Source of the DNA: Micromonospora polyrhachis
GTDB lineage: Bacteria > Actinomycetota > Actinomycetes > Mycobacteriales > Micromonosporaceae
Direction of reading: 5' to 3'
Length of the DNA: 64,000 bases
Assembly: GCF_014203835.1 (NCBI RefSeq)
Contig: NZ_JACHJW010000001.1
Span: 3,670,501-3,734,500, forward strand
Positions 62,424-64,000 of the stretch are shown here, piece after piece. A program made the position numbers and the translations under genes. The stretch's first letter is position 1, and the number at the start of each line of letters is the position of its first letter. Below the pieces are notes generated by a model. The model ran no database searches. It worked only from the letters and a program-made list of their open reading frames with translations, and was not told the DNA's origin.

Positions 62424-62621
62424 TCAGTGGCCGCTGCCATGGTGATGGGCGTTTCGGGCGCGAACGGCGGCCTCCAACCGTAGGCCAGTACCGACGAGGA
62501 CGAGCAGCAAGGCCAGAATGAATGGACGGTCAGTGGTGGTGCCGAGGGTCAATACGGCGATGAGCAGTCCGACCACGATGGCAGCCGTGCCGACGTTCCG
62601 CAGAGTGATGGTGATCAACAC
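62424..62621 (-). CDS. Small two-helix membrane protein
   Basis: From GTG 62621 the product is 65 aa with two hydrophobic segments (NVGTAAIVVGLLIAVLTLG and FILALLLVLVGTGLRL) and a short basic, His-containing tail (RARNAHHHGSGH). I do not recognise the family. A longer frame starts at 62687 but its extra residues look unlike a protein N-terminus. No strong Shine-Dalgarno element is seen. It could be a real small membrane protein. Confidence 0.5.
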   Translation of the reverse strand: MLITITLRNVGTAAIVVGLLIAVLTLGTTTDRPFILALLLVLVGTGLRLEAAVRARNAHHHGSGH

Positions 62622-62728
62622 GCCACCGAGTGTGCCAGAGCAGCAGTTCCTTCCCTTCTGCCGCTGACCGTGCGATTCGTCAATCATCTGGTCGGACGTG
62701 ACTGTCGGGCATATCCCGCGACAGGGCC

Positions 62729-63172
62729 CTATGTCCGGAGCGTAGTGCGAACGATGGCGAGCGGCTGCAACCGAACGACCTGGGCCGTCCAGCAGTCAGA
62801 CGATTGGGTCGCGAGTTCTGCCCCACAGCTACACACCAAGTTGGGGCCGTCGAGACCGTCGAGGCCACAGCAGCCGTTACGGCGACCGGCGTTCGGGTGC
62901 AGACGGCGTACAAGCAGGTCGGCTGGATTGATCAGGACAGTGTTACGGGGCCCTGCGGAAACTAGAAGCCGCTCATCCGTGGCGCTCGGCACGTGGGGCG
63001 GCCCGAACGGGTCGGGGTCGACGGCGAACTTGCCTGCTGGCAGCCATGCTGGACATGGTTCGCCGGGTTGTAGATCAGAAGGCGCGACGGGTTCCGGCAA
63101 CTCCGCAAACTGCACCTCGTCCAGGTCCTTCGTCTGAGGAGTCTTGCAGCGAAGGCACGTGAACACCGTCAT
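62729..63172 (-). CDS. Cys-rich, probable zinc-binding protein of unknown function
   Basis: The 147-aa protein has an N-terminal FTCLRCKTPQT and a C-terminal cysteine cluster (RRNGCCGLDGLDGPNLVCSC then SSDCWTAQVVRLQP), with LPAGKFAVDPDPFGPP between. I recall similar proteins in many actinobacteria, always without assigned function. The CxxC pair and the later Cys suggest one or two structural zinc sites. ATG 63172 is the natural start; an in-frame start at 63229 adds unrelated residues. A hairpin with a T-run on this strand lies upstream. Confidence 0.7.
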   Translation of the reverse strand: MTVFTCLRCKTPQTKDLDEVQFAELPEPVAPSDLQPGEPCPAWLPAGKFAVDPDPFGPPHVPSATDERLLVSAGPRNTVLINPADLLVRRLHPNAGRRNGCCGLDGLDGPNLVCSCGAELATQSSDCWTAQVVRLQPLAIVRTTLRT

Positions 63173-63245
63173 GGAACCACTGCCTCTGCTGTTGGTGATT
63201 GAAGTTTCGCGGCTGTCGCCTGAGACCAACCCAGATACGCAAAAC

Positions 63246-63270
63246 AGGGCCGGAGGCGTACTCCGGCCCT
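63246..63270 (-). terminator. Perfect 10-bp hairpin with T-run on the minus strand
   Basis: AGGGCCGGAG (63246-63255) and CTCCGGCCCT (63261-63270) with a 5-nt loop. On the minus strand it is followed by GTTTTGC. It would stop leftward transcription before the Cys-rich protein gene, so it is an insulating terminator or an attenuator. Confidence 0.6.
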
Positions 63271-63376
63271 ACATCGCACGCGGGTCAGGCTAGCAGGCTG
63301 TGCGCAGTCGACGTACCGTCCGAAGCGGCACCAGCGCCGTACAGGCCTGGACCACCTCGTGTAGGAGGAACTCGCC

Positions 63377-64000
63377 ATGCCAGCGCGCACTCGGACCATT
63401 GTCGACCCTCGATGGCATGCCATATTCGCCCGACTACGTCGACAACAGCGGCTCTCACTTCGGGACCTGGCCCGAAGCGTGCACTACAGCAAGAGCCATC
63501 TACACGACTTGGAGACCGGCCGACTCCGGCCCACCGTCGAAGCTGCTGAGGCGCTCGACGCAGTGCTTCAAGCGGACGGTGCTTTGGCGGCGCTTGTCGT
63601 TGACGCCACAGTCGAAACCACCCCGGATGATGACCAGCGGATCGCATACGCGATCTCTCACCCGGCGCGATTGGATGCCCAGGCAGTGAACCTGCTCGCG
63701 GACATCCTGGCAGCGCAGCGGCGGCTGGATGACACCGTGCCCGTAGCGATGATGCTGCCGTGGGCAGTGCCGCACTGGAGAGCAGTGCAAGACCTTGCGG
63801 CGTCCGCCCGAGGGCCGCACGCACCGGCAATCCGGGTGGTCGCTGCGGAGTCCACTCAGTTTGTTGGGTGGCTGTATGCCGAGGCTCGGTGTGACGCCGA
63901 CGCGGTACGGATGCTGGTCGAGGCGGCGACCCAGGCGGACGCGGTGGACTGCGGGGTGCTGGCCGCCCAGGCGAGCAACTTTCGGGGCTACGTGGAGCGG
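63377..64000 (+). CDS. 3'-truncated XRE-family HTH regulator
   Basis: The frame runs from ATG 63377 to the right edge (208 codons, no stop), so the gene continues outside. The N-terminus is an XRE-type helix-turn-helix (FARLRQQRLSLRDLARSVHY, SKSHLHDLETGRLRPTVEAA, EALDAVLQADGALAAL). The following part is helical and Ala-rich and may be a TPR-like or sensor domain typical of long actinobacterial XRE regulators. GAGGAACTCGCC precedes the ATG. Ligand and targets are unknown. Confidence 0.8.
   Translation, partial: MPARTRTIVDPRWHAIFARLRRQQRLSLRDLARSVHYSKSHLHDLETGRLRPTVEAAEALDAVLQADGALAALVVDATVETTPDDDQRIAYAISHPARLDAQAVNLLADILAAQRRLDDTVPVAMMLPWAVPHWRAVQDLAASARGPHAPAIRVVAAESTQFVGWLYAEARCDADAVRMLVEAATQADAVDCGVLAAQASNFRGYVER

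Overview
The window is GC-rich actinobacterial DNA. Its gene order strongly suggests a member of the Micromonosporaceae (Micromonospora/Actinoplanes-type). The clues are the actinobacterial markers Lsr2, CarD, DisA, LpqE-like and septum-formation lipoproteins, GTG starts, start/stop overlaps, and an agq-like cluster combining a type III polyketide synthase with a UbiA prenyltransferase. I assign the family by inference; no rRNA is present.

Region by region. (1) 0-3.4 kb: a truncated membrane protein, then a divergent orphan NuoD translationally coupled to a DUF185/NDUFAF7-type methyltransferase. (2) 3.6-10.5 kb: cofactor biosynthesis for CoA (DUF2520 protein, PanC, PanD, CoaX) and NAD (NadB, NadC), with one septum-formation lipoprotein. 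(3) 10.5-22.3 kb: lysS, lsr2, clpC, mutY, an ACT protein, def, disA and radA. (4) 22.3-30.8 kb: an LpqE-like lipoprotein, the agq-like quinone cluster, carD, ispD and ispF. From DUF2520-panC to ispF the order matches, from memory, the Mycobacterium tuberculosis Rv3581c-Rv3603c neighbourhood, so this is an old syntenic core with inserts. (5) 30.8-55 kb: a long stretch separates ispF from cysS-rlmB, which are neighbours in M. tuberculosis. It holds a tyrosine/homogentisate catabolic locus in two parts (hmgA, an uncharacterised gene and fahA; then hppD, two RDD proteins, an aminotransferase and an Lrp regulator). Between these parts lie WxL-like surface proteins and a propeller protein. Further on are a second propeller protein, two unrelated fumarases around a small accessory island (RAMA-like protein, DUF3800-like protein, Fic protein), a subtilase and an IclR regulator. 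(6) 55-64 kb: cysS, rlmB, an Hsp70-membrane-propeller fusion, an MsiK-type ABC ATPase, tRNA-Thr(UGU), two small unknown genes and a 3'-truncated HTH regulator.

Functional links. The aminotransferase, HppD, HmgA and FahA would turn tyrosine into fumarate and acetoacetate. Only a recognisable maleylacetoacetate isomerase is missing, and the uncharacterised gene fused translationally to fahA is the obvious candidate. The two nearby fumarases would take the fumarate onward. DisA and RadA form the c-di-AMP/DNA repair pair, and CarD and Lsr2 are global transcription and chromatin regulators.

The most notable unexplained signals are a 23-bp inverted repeat that buries the ispD start codon, the NuoD/methyltransferase pair, the gene between hmgA and fahA, and the RAMA/DUF3800 pair. 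Broken or eroded genes include a frameshifted DUF916-like surface protein, a methyltransferase lacking its SAM motif I, and a Fic gene with a disrupted 5' end.
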